From: Peltaster fructicola
Lineage: Eukaryota > Ascomycota > Dothideomycetes
Length of the DNA stretch: 64,000 nucleotides
NCBI GenBank assembly: GCA_001592805.2
Contig: CP051142.1
Span: forward strand, 434,001 to 498,000
Reading direction: 5' to 3'
How positions within the stretch are numbered: position 1 is the first letter of the stretch; every line of letters starts with the position of its first letter. Shown piece by piece: positions 9,505 through 21,300 of the stretch. A model generated the notes under the pieces. The model did not search any database. It saw nothing but the letters and a program-made list of their open reading frames with translations, and was not told the DNA's origin. A program made the position numbers and the translations under genes.

Positions 9505-10539
9505 CTAGAGCTTGGTCTGCTCTGCAGTACGCCTCTTGGCAGTGTTCCTTGCAGCACTGACAGCCAGGCAGACGTGGTGGCTCAGAGCAACAATCTGCTC
9601 CGTCTCGTCCATGATGATCATCTCTAGATCGTAGCGGCCATTCTTGATCTGCTTCGCCTGCAATCGCACGAACAGCCACTTGACGCCAGTAGCCGGCAAC
9701 GCCTTTTTGACATCAAGGTTCAACACAAGTGTTGGGAACCAGAAGCCAGGATTCTTGTACTTGGCTTCTTGCTCTTTGATGTCCATACGCTCTTGCACGG
9801 CTATGCTGTATGGGTCAATCTCCTTGGTGGCATAGACTTCGATGATTTGAGGGAACGAATCGGCGACATAACCAAGGGACTCGTTGGTCCAGTTCTCGCC
9901 ATTGCGAAGACACATCCATTGATCGCTGACGGAGGGGTCTGGTTGACCGGCTCGTGGGAAGAAGAACCGAGCGTGAGTTGGCGCCTTGCGGAACCACGAC
10001 ACAGGCCAAACCTTACGTTCACCCCATATAGCATCGGAGTCCGAGTCTAGCTTCTGAAGGTCAACTGACGGTCGTGGTGGTATCGGTCGCCAAAGGGTAG
10101 GATATGATACACCAGTCTCGTTGAGGATGTTCGTGTTTGTCACATAGCCAAGGACTTCCTCACGGTCCTTCTGTGAGAGGGTGATATGGACAGTTGATGT
10201 CTGTCTGCCCAGCTTCACATCTCGCACCTTGAAGGTCGCAGGGCCTACTTCCGTTCGTCGGACATACTCAAGATGAAAGATCATTGTATGTGGCTGATTC
10301 TGCTTCGCGAGTGTTGTGCCGAAGTGAGCCTCAACCACCCGTTGAAAGACAGACGCAACATAGCCGCCATGTGGTACTGTCTCGCATGAGTAGTTGCGCT
10401 TCGAGGTCGGATATCATTCATACATACCTTGACCGATCGTCCACGCTGCATCGAAATCTGCAGTATACGTATGCGAGTCAACTTGCTTGACTTGAGTCGC
10501 AGCCTGCAAGGAGCCTGCTCTACCCGAAGTGTTCGCCAT
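9505..10539 (-). CDS. Acyl-CoA thioesterase-like (double hotdog) protein, 327 aa
   Basis: Two exons: 10428-10539 and 9505-10376, with a 51-nt intron (GTATGT...GACAG). The splice joins IGQ to VPHGGYVASVFQRVVEAHF; the P-HGGY(V/A) motif at the beginning of the first hotdog fold is the mark of TesB-like/4HBT_3 thioesterases. The start at 10539 opens MANTSGRAGS and gives a normal length. Members hydrolyse acyl-CoA esters, but many fungal paralogues have no known substrate. There is no clear peroxisomal targeting tripeptide at the C-terminus (ends TKL, which is not a standard SKL-type signal). Its 3' end nearly abuts the aminopeptidase gene (convergent, 19 nt). Confidence 0.85.
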
Positions 10540-11145
10540 CGTGGAATAGCGCCCTTGTGTCTCTGAACTGTTGCAGCGTGTCACTGACAATGATCATCTT
10601 GTTCTCATTGTCAGGATAGGGCCAATAGCCGATATGCTGACCTCGGTCCACGAGGATGCACGTCAGTAGAGATTCAGCCACAAGGGTCTCCACTGCACTG
10701 GCTGGTGGCGGTCGGTAGCTGCCGTTTCGACCTGCAGCGAGTGCCTGGTCTCTCACGATTCCAGTGTCGCCTGATTGCGCCTTCGACATCAGCCATCGCC
10801 ACGTGTCGCGTGGTCAATACATCAGACAAGCCTTCTGCACCTTTCAAGCCCAGCAGCATCATCCACGGACACCAGCATTGCAATAACTCGATCATCAATT
10901 ACTTCGCCGTTGCTACAGAATTACCCGTTCTTACTCGCAGATATTAGCGCCAACGTTAACCATACTCAATCGCGTGCGCCCTCTACCACTCTCCCAGATA
11001 CCAACATATGACCGCGTTTCGTCGACAAGAGAAGAGCACGACAAAGCAGACTTCCGCGTACCTGCTCGACGGTGCGGCGACGCTCATCGCTATAGCTAAG
11101 CGACGCGACATCTTACTGACCAGCCGCTGCTGCACGAACTGAATC
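10540..11145. promoter_or_regulatory. Divergent promoter region, thioesterase-like / ArfGAP
   Basis: 606 nt between divergent start codons. Open frames on both strands here (for example - strand to 10789) carry no recognisable domain. No regulatory motif could be assigned. Confidence 0.4.
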
Positions 11146-14100
11146 ATGGGTGCTGCCAGCAGCAGGGCAGACGATGGATCGCCCGTATACGTCAAAGATC
11201 CAAACAAATGTATGGCGCACACATAGGAGCATTGTCGCGTTGACTCAGCGACGAGGGAAGACTCAAGACACTGATGCTGACCATGTATAGTCTCGATCGC
11301 TGCCGTCACAATCACCAATGCACGAAACCAGATGGTCTTGCGCATAACCCCTGATGCTTTCCCTGTCACACGCTACCATGCACAAAGAGATCTTGGCGAT
11401 GATACACCCGTCGAGTTCGTACAGGTATGTCGAAAGCAATCGCGCACATCGCCTCATACTCATGCTGAATAGGATCTTGAATGCACAGCCAGTGCGGCGC
11501 CTTCATTCCTCCTGCGATTGACCAACTTGGATGAACTCACTTTCAACTTTGTCATACACATCAGACAGCAACACACGCCGAACGGCAATGTCGCTCAACC
11601 CACGACTGACACGCACATCTCTGGCCTAACGTTCATCAGCGGCTCAACATCGAAGGAAGTGGAGAACATGGTGGTGCGAGAATTTCATGCGGATCCAAAC
11701 ATTCACAAAAGTCCCAACGTACACCTTCTGGGAGACTACACCACCGGTGGAAGCACAAGCGTACAAGTGACGTGGACGTGGAAGTGGCAGCCACCAAAGG
11801 CACTCGAGGACAAGGGTAATGGCTGGCGCAATAGCTGCAGCTTTGTCGAGTATGATCAAAGGACAGATAAACTCAACATCCTGGCTGGCTTCAGCTTCTG
11901 GGTACAAAATTCTCAGCGCTATCTGTCCACAGGTCCTCGATCGCCAAGATTTGAGATGTCACTCCCACCACGGTTACGAGTACCGTCATCACATTCGATA
12001 GAATCCCGATTCAGCAATGTGAGCGACTCAGAAGGAGAGGGCGCACCAGTGTCCTTGAAAGAACTTAGAGAACCACAATCCCCGATATTCCAGACGATTC
12101 CTGAGGATGGCCTGGGTCTCGTGAACTCTGCGACAGTATCTACGCCAGGACCCGTGAAAGTTGATGTGGCGACTGTCAAGCCAGGCGAAGATCCATCTAC
12201 GAACGAGGATGGACCATTGTTCCGTGCCACAATGCGCTCACTTGAACAGAAGACTGGCAACATGCGCCTGCGAATGAAGAAGGTTTTGCGGACTGCAGAG
12301 GCCGCTCAAGCTGCACAGGTGAACTGCAACAACGCAGTAAAAGACTTTACAGAAGCACTGCGGGAAGCATCGACATCGAACGCAAATGCGGTCCAACCAG
12401 CACTTGATCACTACTTCGAGAAGATCGCTCGCGAGATATTGCTATACGAGCGCCAGAATACAGCCAACCTGCAAAGACTCATCATCGATCCTGTCAGCAA
12501 GTTGTACAACAATGAGATCAAGCAAGCCGATTTCAAGAAGCGTGAATTCGACGAAGAGAGCAAGGAGTACTATGCCTACACTAGCAAGTATCTTGGACAA
12601 CGCAGCGAAAGCGTACGTGAGAAGAAGCAGAAGCACACAGACGAGAAATACCAGGCCAAGCGAAGAACATTCGAGCTCAAGCGATTCGACTACTCCAGCT
12701 TCATGCACGATTTACATGGAGGACGTAAGGACCAGGAAGTGCTGTCTCAGCTGACCAAGTACGCTGATGCGCAGGCACGCGGCTATCTTGCTACTGCTAA
12801 AAAGGTCGAAGAGATGATGCCACAGCTCGAAGCATTGATCTCGGAGGTTCGCTCTGCTGAGCGCGACTATCAAATCCAGCGTACGGAGCGAGAAGAGAAG
12901 CGTCGTGTGCTGGAAAAGAGCACGAAACTAATGAGCGAAGATGGTGCTGTCGTGCCCACAGGCAATCTAGGTCACTCAACATCTCAAAACGGTGGGCTGC
13001 GTGCCAACGAACAAGATAGAGCTCCAAGCATAAGCGCGTCGAGTGTCATGTCAACCTCGCCACCATCCGTTGCGCCATCCGCACCGACAGCCTCTTCACT
13101 CACTGCGCCAAGCATCAACAGCCAAGTCTCAACGAGCCCGTCAAGCAAGTTCAAAGGATTCAGAGATCTGGAAGAGAGCAGCGTTCACAATGGTGGAACC
13201 TTCAAGAAGGAGGGCTTACTATGGGCACTCAGTCGTCCGAGTGGTGCATTCGATGCAAAAGCAATCAACAAGCAAGGCTGGCACAAGTTCTGGATCGTGC
13301 TAGATCAAGGCAAGCTGTCAGAGTATGTCAACTGGAAGGACAAGCTCGACCTTCATATGGATCCAATCGACCTTCGCATGGCATCAGTCAGAGAAGCACG
13401 GAGCTCAGAGCGGAGGTTCTGCTTTGAAGTAATCACACCTCAGTTCACGCGGGTGTACCAAGCGCCCTCCGAGGAGGACATGAAAGCCTGGATTGGTGCT
13501 GTAAACAATGCTCTGCAGTCAGCATTCGAAGCCCGAGGCGCTGTGCCAGCACCGACACCAGCTCCGAGCAGCCACTCTACGCGCAAGGACATTGCAGCTG
13601 TACTGACCGGCAAGAGTACGAGCTTCCATGGTCACCGTCAAGCCTCAAACCCGAATCGTCGCACCGCAGACAGTGCTGTGCATCGATATGCAACTACAGG
13701 CGACAGACCTCCAAGCTATCGCCGAGCTGACACCACAGACGCGGAGCCGAATGTGCTTCTGCAGAGGATCCGCAATGCAGATGAAGGCAACAAGCTGTGT
13801 GCCGACTGCGGTAACGACAGTAAGGTCGACTGGTGCTCTATTAACTTAGGTATCCTGCTCTGCATTGAGTGCAGCGGTATTCATCGATCTCTGGGCACTC
13901 ACATCTCGAAAGTAAGGAGTCTGACGCTCGACACCAGCGTCTTCACACCAGATATCGTCGAGATCCTCTTACTTATTGGCAATCGTGTTAGCAACATGAT
14001 TTGGGAGGCGAAACTTGACCAGTTCCTCAAACCAGCAGCACACTCTACTCGTGAGCAAAGGCTACACTTCATCACTGCCAAGTACGCAGATCGTGCATAC

Positions 14101-14715
14101 GCTGCAACGACCAACTCTGTGCAGACGCCAGACGAGCTGCTGCTGACAAGCATCAAGCGAAATGACATACAGAGTGTTGTACAGGCACTAGCTCTGCGAG
14201 CGAATCCTAATGCTCATGATCGCTCAAGATCGACTCATGCAGTATATCTAGCACTGGCTGCTGCCGATCCTGCATCGCCAGCTACGACCTCTTTCTCACA
14301 TTCGCGATCTGGCTCGACGCCGACCATGACTCCACCTGCTTACACGCCGCCACGCTCTACAACCCCGACTCAGAGAAAACCTTTCCCGATAGCAGAGGTG
14401 CTTCTCCAGAACGGCGCCGATGTGCCGACAGAAGCTGCGCCTATTCCGCTATCAGCGGCTGCAAGAATCTACCTCGACTACAAAGCCGACCTGAGAGCTG
14501 GTCGAGTTGGCGTTGGACACAACAACGACAATGCTGGAGCCATACCGCAGATCTCTATCGGAACTCCTCCTGCTGCCTATGGAACCAGTGCACCTCCGAA
14601 TGTGCCCTCCGCGGGTGGTATCAGGATAGGCGATGGTCCGAGAATGCTAAAACGGCAGAGTCGGCAGAGTGTAGGCATGAGTAACGACGGCTTCGAAGTT
14701 TTCGGGAGGAAGTAG
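11146..14715 (+). CDS. BAR-PH-ArfGAP protein (centaurin-like, S. pombe Csx2/Cnt6 type)
   Basis: Exons 11146-11209, 11291-11424, 11473-14715; introns 11210-11290 (81 nt) and 11425-11472 (48 nt); 1146 aa. GTPase-activating protein for Arf small GTPases, coupling membrane curvature and phosphoinositide binding to vesicle traffic or endocytosis. Domains in order: a conserved N-terminal region; BAR-type coiled coil about 310-540; Ser/Ala/Pro-rich linker; PH domain about 646-752 (KEGLLWAL... WHKFWIVL ... MKAWIGAVNNAL); ArfGAP zinc finger with CADC at 842 and CIEC following, then SGIHRSLGTHISKVRSLTLD carrying the arginine finger region; a low-complexity C-terminus. The first residues MGAASSR match an N-myristoylation signal (Gly2, Ser6), so the tiny first exon may specify lipid anchoring; this is inference. 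The start is supported by reading-frame continuity through two consensus introns. Confidence 0.92.
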
Positions 14716-15125
14716 TCTCCCTTCCGGACACCAGCTCTGCATGCCACTGCATCGAGCTCTGGTCTGGTATACCTGGATGCACAACGCGTGGCGATCGGTA
14801 ATCGAAGCGTTGCCTTGTCGAGGTCTTGCTTCAGCAGTGAGCAGCTGCGAAGCACTTTTGGTCAACAGGTCGATGGAGCATGTGACGTGTTCCTCTCCGA
14901 AGACAGCCCACGAACAGTAAGTGGTGCGAGAATGCACGGCTTCCTGCATCATCCAGTCACGGCTGGCCTGAGAGGCAGGATTGTTCTCCTTCGTGTGAAG
15001 GCGGACACTGCGATGGAGCGGCTTCGGAAGTGCTGAGCCGTGCAGTTATTCTTAAGGATATGAATACACGGAACAAGCATTGGGTATAATGATCATCCTA
15101 ATGCGTAATGATAATGGAAATGAGC
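14716..15125. other. Intergenic, converging 3' ends
   Basis: 410 nt between the ArfGAP and PEX10 stop codons. Nothing seen but presumed 3' UTRs. Confidence 0.5.
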
Positions 15126-16289
15126 TCAGTCCCGCAGTGGCAGTACGTGTTGGACCAACGCACTTTGTCGACATAGAGGACACATGGGTTGTTCTCGTAG
15201 CCAGTCCGTTATGCAGGTCCAGCAGAAGGTGTGACCGCATGTGGTTGACGATGGATCCTTCATAGCCTCGAGGCACAACGTGCATTTCCGCTGCTGTCCC
15301 TCCGGTATCCATTGCATGATCTCGGTGTCCTCAAGATCGTATCTTGTCCCAGATGGAGGCAGAGGTGTGTGGGTGATGGTTGCAAGATGATGCTTTTGAT
15401 CAGCTGAGTTTGTCTTGTGTGTCTCTGCCTCGACTAGAAGAGGTGCTTCGATGACGGGTTCATCTTCATCCCCATATACAGAGGCTGTTGTCGGCGATGT
15501 AGTACCCGTGACCTCAGCCGTGCCTGCGATCGTGTGGTATGTTGATTGGACGTGCAGATATCCTTGAACGGACATCTGAAGCACAAGCATGAATCCGAGG
15601 ACTTCGTACCCGATGCGCTGATCTGACGGCTCGACTTTGCGCGTGAAGACATAGCGCAAACCCCAAAGACGTTTCGACAAGTGATAGTAAGCTCCAGTGA
15701 AGTAGAATGTGGCCAGACTAACAGCATGAATCAGTTGCGGTGAAGTCATCGTGTCGAGATGTGCTAATAGGTAGGTCTGTATGTGTGCGACCCATGGCTG
15801 CTGTGCTGGAGTCTTCGACGACACGGAACTCCGTCGTTGGTGCTTTCGCAAGGACACCTCGAGCTTTGCCCTAAGCTTCCGTCTGAACGTTGGTAACACC
15901 CTAGTTAACGCATATGGTGCTAGTACTGCAGATACAATGTAGCCGGATCTTTGTGCAAGCGAAGGAAGCTGACGAGTCGAGTCTGATACCTGCTGGACGT
16001 CTGTGTACTCCTCTCCGAGTGTCCTGTTGCCGATGAATGTCGTCAAGCCAAGGTACATCAGCTCTGTAAAGGTCCTGGCCTCGTTGTCCCATGTGTGTGC
16101 TGCACGAGCACCGTACAGAGATCTGATGATGCTGGAAAGCTTCTGCAGAAGCACAGTCTGAAAGTGAACATCCTTCTGATGCGATCGTATTATGTCTGGT
16201 GCTGCTGCCCAAGGATAATGGAAGTCGTGCAGACCCTGTCCGGCTGCAGGCGCTGCAGCAACACTGGACTCACGAATGTGGTCCGACAT
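15126..16289 (-). CDS. PEX10: Peroxisomal biogenesis factor 10 (Pex10), RING E3 ligase
   Basis: Single exon, 387 aa from MSDHIRESS at 16289. Pex10 is part of the Pex2-Pex10-Pex12 complex in the peroxisomal membrane that ubiquitinates the receptor Pex5 and allows its recycling. Seen: N-terminal Pex2_Pex12-type region (ELMYLGLTTFIGNRTLGEEY) with membrane-embedded helices (IVSAVLAPYAL, LIHAVSLATFYFTGAYYHLSKRL cut here at the family core, YEVLGFMLVLQ), then a C-terminal C3HC4 RING: CTLCLEAM, CGHTFCWTCI, CPLC. An upstream in-frame ATG at 16319 is possible, but its residues are not Pex10-like. The family call is very secure. Confidence 0.95.
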   Translation of the reverse strand: MSDHIRESSVAAAPAAGQGLHDFHYPWAAAPDIIRSHQKDVHFQTVLLQKLSSIIRSLYGARAAHTWDNEARTFTELMYLGLTTFIGNRTLGEEYTDVQQVSDSTRQLPSLAQRSGYIVSAVLAPYALTRVLPTFRRKLRAKLEVSLRKHQRRSSVSSKTPAQQPWVAHIQTYLLAHLDTMTSPQLIHAVSLATFYFTGAYYHLSKRLWGLRYVFTRKVEPSDQRIGYEVLGFMLVLQMSVQGYLHVQSTYHTIAGTAEVTGTTSPTTASVYGDEDEPVIEAPLLVEAETHKTNSADQKHHLATITHTPLPPSGTRYDLEDTEIMQWIPEGQQRKCTLCLEAMKDPSSTTCGHTFCWTCITDWLREQPMCPLCRQSALVQHVLPLRD

Positions 16290-16888
16290 CTTTTGAACTG
16301 GCAAAGCGTGTATATGCACATCTCATTGTACAGCGAGACGACGCGAAGTTGTGGTAGTTTGATGATGCCTCGGCAGAGCGGCAGTACCCATCGCAGTGCG
16401 CTTGTCCCTGCATAATGTCACCGCGTACACAACCACCTTGATCCAAAGCGATGAAGTGTGCAACAACACCGCGCCATGACCGCCAAGCTCCGAGCTTGAC
16501 AACAGACGTCCAGCTCATTACGTGAGAGCTGCGTGCAGTGGCGATCAGCATTACAACGCCCATCATGCATAGCCCTCGATCCTACCGCTACCGAAATCTT
16601 CAGGGCTTGGCCACCACTCGGATGTGGCAGCCCTCCAATTTACGAGTGACCCTGGCTCACTACCGTTGACGTACATCGTCGAGGCTCAGACGAGGCTAGC
16701 TTACAAACAGTCAGGAGCTGCTAGGTCAACGTTGCTGTCATATGTGGCTATCCTCACACTTCCGAGCATTAATAGATATGAGGAGTAGCCTTTGACAAGG
16801 GTAACGACGTCGTCTCACCTCATTCCTTCTTCTTCACTGTCCTTCACGTCGACTCCTCACGCAGTAATCATCACACGCTTCTTTCACA
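16290..16888. promoter_or_regulatory. Divergent promoter region, PEX10 / repeat protein
   Basis: 599 nt between the two start codons. A pyrimidine-rich tract (CTTCTTCTTC-like, about 16823-16836) precedes the repeat-protein ATG by about 55 nt, typical of fungal transcription start areas. No TATA box is assigned. Confidence 0.4.
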
Positions 16889-17561
16889 ATGCAGCTCCGA
16901 CGACTCCTCGTCCTCACAACTCCTGCGCTTGTCGCCGCGCAGTTCAGTGACATTGTCAACGGCATCAACTCTATTGCCAACGTGATCACCTCAGAGTTTG
17001 GGAATGGCTTCGCACAAGTGACCAGCATCGGAGGCAGTCTCTACACAGTCGTGACGGCTGCTGTACCATCCGGAGCATCATCCATTGGACAGCAGGTCAC
17101 ATCGATTGGCGGGAGTGTGTACACAATCCTCACCTCCGAGGCAGGCGTTCTTACGAGCAATCTTGCAAGCATTGGCACTCAGGTATGACCTCCCCAATCC
17201 GCGGGTGATTGAGACTGACAGAGGTTAGGTCACCAGCATCGAAGGTTCTCTATACACAGTCATCACATCTGCCGCCAACCCGAGTGCACTCTCAAGCTAC
17301 GGTGCTCAAGCTACCAGCCTTGGCGGGCAAATCTACACCATCATCACCTCGAATGTCGGCACTGCGCTCGTCGGAAGAAAGACAACGACTGTCAACGGCA
17401 GCGTATACACTGTCGCAACGAACGTGGCCGGCCAGGTCGTCAGCACAGTGGCTCCTGCTGCAACCAGTACCTCCTCTTCCTCGCAAGGTGCTGCGATGAT
17501 CACACAGGCTCCAATGTTGGCCGGAGGTGTCCTTGGTCTGGCTGCTGTGGCTCTATTGTAA
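16889..17561 (+). CDS. Small secreted repeat protein, probably GPI-anchored, 208 aa
   Basis: Exons 16889-17182 and 17229-17561; intron 17183-17228 (GTATGA...GTTAG), phase 0. N-terminal signal peptide (MQLRRLLVLTTPALVAA, then QFSD), a Ser/Thr-rich spacer PAATSTSSSSQG, and a hydrophobic C-terminal tail ending the protein, as in GPI-anchored wall proteins. Between them are about five imperfect repeats of 24-29 residues with core QVTSIGGSLYTVVT, QVTSIGGSVYTILT, QVTSIEGSLYTVIT, QATSLGGQIYTIIT and TTTVNGSVYTVAT. The alternation of Val/Ile/Tyr and Ser/Thr/Gly suggests stacked beta strands. The intron falls one residue inside a repeat border. No cysteine is present. I do not recognise a named family; a structural wall protein or adhesin is the natural guess. 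Confidence 0.85.
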
Positions 17562-18350
17562 AAAGGCACTGATGGAATAATATCTGCGAGGCGTCTGGGT
17601 TTGAGGAGCATGTCGATACACATCATCCATTACGGAGGGAAATGCAGTCGTATACTGCGCTGGCTGTTTAGTCGTCTCGTTGTCATGAGCATTTCTTTCA
17701 CTACTGCAGATGGCTGCATAACCCGTACGAGGATAGAGCTGTGAGTTGTGACTCAAGCTTTCTGCAGCTCCGGTCCCCGCTCATGTACTGCGTCTGCCAC
17801 GGAGCAGAAATGTACATATCGGACCAAAATGCTCGTACGAGATCCTGTCGTAGAGCGTCAGCACCACCGAAATGTGTTACGCAGTAGGCAACAGCTTTTA
17901 CATACACGTCCGCCGTATGCAAATCGTCCTCGGTTCATACTTTGTGCTCCGGCCGAGCAGAGACAAAGACTTCCCGAACATTGCAGCCACTCACCGGGCT
18001 CCTTTGGTACTCATTACACGTTTTGTGTGAACGTGCCTAGCACTTCAAGCATTTCGCTTATCTAAAGAGAATAGCACTCTCGGGCTTTAGCAGGTCTACT
18101 GCCGGAGCTGGGGTAAGTCGAGGGCATCACCATCTAGAGGTTTCCGCCTCTTTTCAGAATATCCATATTAGACGTGCCGTACTACCGGCCTTGACTGGTT
18201 TGCATATGACTCTTGATTTGACTCTTTATCTCATGCGTTGATCTTCTCTAAATTGTATACTGCTGGTCTTGGGCTCTTCTCATCTAATGTTGTCTTAAAA
18301 GAAAAACAATCTCGATTTCAGTCCGGGATCTGATTTCAGCAGGCGCAGGA
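17562..18350. promoter_or_regulatory. Intergenic region upstream of the ABC transporter
   Basis: 789 nt containing the 3' end of the repeat-protein gene and the promoter/leader of the transporter. Pyrimidine-rich near 18230-18290. No gene is seen. Confidence 0.4.
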
Positions 18351-21300
18351 ATGGCCGACCTACACGGCAACCCAACATCGGATGCCAAGCATGAATCCGC
18401 AATAACCAACGAGCCGGAACCTGTTCTTGAAGCACCTCTAATTCTCAACGAAGACCCAGTGGGCGCTGAGCAGGAATTGAACGGACGAGATGAGAAGTAC
18501 TTTGCGACTGAGCCCGTGGAGGAAGTGGAGTCCTCCGGCAAGGAAGATGATATCGTGAAGGAGAAAGCAGGAGCAAGAGCTGGTCTAGAAAGGACTGCGA
18601 GTACGTGGACACAAACAACGGGCACGAGCGTTGGCACAGAATGGTCCGAGAGGCCTTCTGACCCTCCTCGAAAGCGCAAATGGAGCGAGAGAATCAATCC
18701 TTTGAAGCAGAAGTATCCTCCACCGATTCCAAAGAAGCGTACGCCATCGAGAGAGCAGAAAGCTGGCTTCTTCAGCTTGATGTACTTCCAATGGATCAAC
18801 CCACTGATGACCGTTGGCTATCAGAGACCGCTTGAGGTCAACGATATCTGGTCTGTCAATCCTGACCGCAGTGTTTACGTTCTCTCGCAAAAGCTGTACG
18901 CGAATTTGGATAAACGGCGGGAAGCTAAGAGCAAGCATGTCCTGCTACTGGCTCTCTTCGACACGTTCAGATGGGAGTTTGTCTTTGGCGGAGTCTGTGC
19001 CCTCATCGCTGCATTACTGCAGGTGCTCTCACCATTCACGGTCAAGTACCTGATCCTGTACGCTGGGGTAAGCTATGCAGCGCGGTATGAGGGAACTCCT
19101 GCGCCCAGTATTGGCAGCGGGTTAGGGCTCGTGTTTGGCATCACAGCGATGCAAATGATACAATCTATGGCTACGAATCATTTCATCTATCGAGGAATGA
19201 TGGTAGGTGGACAGTGTCGAGCCGTTCTCATATCGATCATCTTCGACAAAGCCATGAAGATTTCCGGAAGAGCTAAGGCGGGTGGCAAAGCTCCAGGCAT
19301 GGATAAACCAGCAGACATTAAAGCAGGCAGTGAGGAGGAGAAGAAGTTTTTCAAGACGAAGCTCGGCAAGGACTCCAAAGCTGGCATGAAAGGCGTCTCT
19401 GGCGACGGTCAAGGCTGGAGCAACGGCAGGATTGTCAACTTGATGTCCACCGACACATATCGTGTTGATCAGGCATCCGGTATGTTCCACGTCACGTGGA
19501 CTTCTCTCATCCAAGTCTGCCTTACTCTGGTATTGCTATGTCTGAACCTCAAGCAGAGCGCACTGGCTGGATTTGGACTGATCGTGATCGTGTCACCGCT
19601 GCTTGGACGTGCTATTCGAAGTCTCATGCGCCGCAGAAAGTACATCAACAAGGTTACTGATCAGCGAGTAAGCTTGACTCAGGAGATCCTCTCATCTGTG
19701 CGATTTGTCAAGTACTTTGGTTGGGAGATGAGCTTTTTGGACCGTCTGGACAAGATACGCTCGTTGGAGATTAACAAGATCGCCTTCCTGTTGTCCATCA
19801 GGAACGGTATCATGGCGGTGTCTTTGTCCGTGCCAATTTTCGCCTCTATGCTGGCATTCATCACATACTCCAAGACGGACAACGCGCTTCAGCCTGCTGC
19901 AGTCTTCTCTTCGCTTGCGCTGTTCAACTCACTGCGCATTCCTCTGAACCTTCTACCAACAGTGCTTGGTCAGGTCGTCGATGGTAATGCTTCGATCAAC
20001 CGAATCGAAGAGTTCCTCAATGCCGAGGAATTGCTTGATGAGGCAGACTGGAACAACGAAGCTGAGAATGCCATCAGTATACGCAATGCTAGCTTTACCT
20101 GGGAACGAACGCCAACACAGGACAGCGACCATGTGCCAGGCAAGGGACCAAAGACGGACAAGCAGCGCAAGCAAGAGAAACGACAGTCGAAGATGATGGC
20201 CAAAGCAGAAAGAAAGAAGTCTCAGCAAGAGGAGAAGGCTGGCTTACCCACGAGTTCGAGTCAGCAGTCGCTGGAGGAAGAAGATCATCCTTTCCAGATC
20301 AACGGCATCGACATTAACGTCGGTCGGAACGAGCTGGTCGCCATCATTGGCTCTGTCGGTTCTGGTAAGAGTTCACTTCTGGCCGCCATGGCTGGAGATA
20401 TGCGCAGAACACAAGGATCTGTCACTTTCGGAAGCACTCGTGCGTTTTGTCCGCAATATGCTTGGATCCAGAACGCGACTGTCAAGGAGAACATCGTGTT
20501 TGGACAGCCATTTGAGCGCCGCTGGTACAACAAGGTTATTGATGCCTGCGCTCTGAGGCCGGATCTTGAGATGCTGCCAAATGGAGACGGTACTGAGATC
20601 GGAGAACGTGGTATTACCGTCTCTGGCGGACAGAAACAACGACTGAACATCGCCCGTGCGATCTACTTCAACGCAGATATCGTCCTGATGGACGACCCAT
20701 TGTCTGCAGTAGACGCCCACGTAGGAAGGCACATCATGGATCAAGCTATCTGTGGACTGCTCAAGGACAAGGCTAGGGTACTGGCAACGCACCAATTGCA
20801 TGTGCTACACAGGGTCGATCGCATCATCTGGATGAAGGAAGGCCACATACACAAGGTCTCGACATTCACCGATCTCATGAACAACGATGAAGAGTTCCAG
20901 AAGCTCATGGAGACCACAGCAGTTGAAGAGAAGAAAGACGACGAGGCTGCCGAGGAGGATGACGCACAGGGAAAGAAGATACTTGACAAGAAGAAGAAAA
21001 AGAAACCTGCAGCTCTCATGCAAGCAGAAGAACGAGCTGTCAACGGAGTTGGCCTTGGTGTCTACGCAGCATACATCAAGTCTGGCGGTTCACTGCTGGT
21101 GGCACCGCTCGTGATTGGATTGCTGATCATTGCGCAAGGTGCCAACATCGTCACAAGTTTGTGGCTCTCCTGGTGGACTTCCAACAAGTTCGGCTACACG
21201 ACTAATCAGTACATCGGTGTTTACGCTGGACTCGGAGTGATACAGGCAATGCTTATGTTTGCCTTCTCGGTCGCTCTGACAGTTTACGGAACCAAGGCAA

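Noticed and set aside
18284-18799. 171-codon - strand frame
   Set aside because: Antisense to the N-terminus of the Yor1-like transporter; Ser/Arg-rich noise without a domain.
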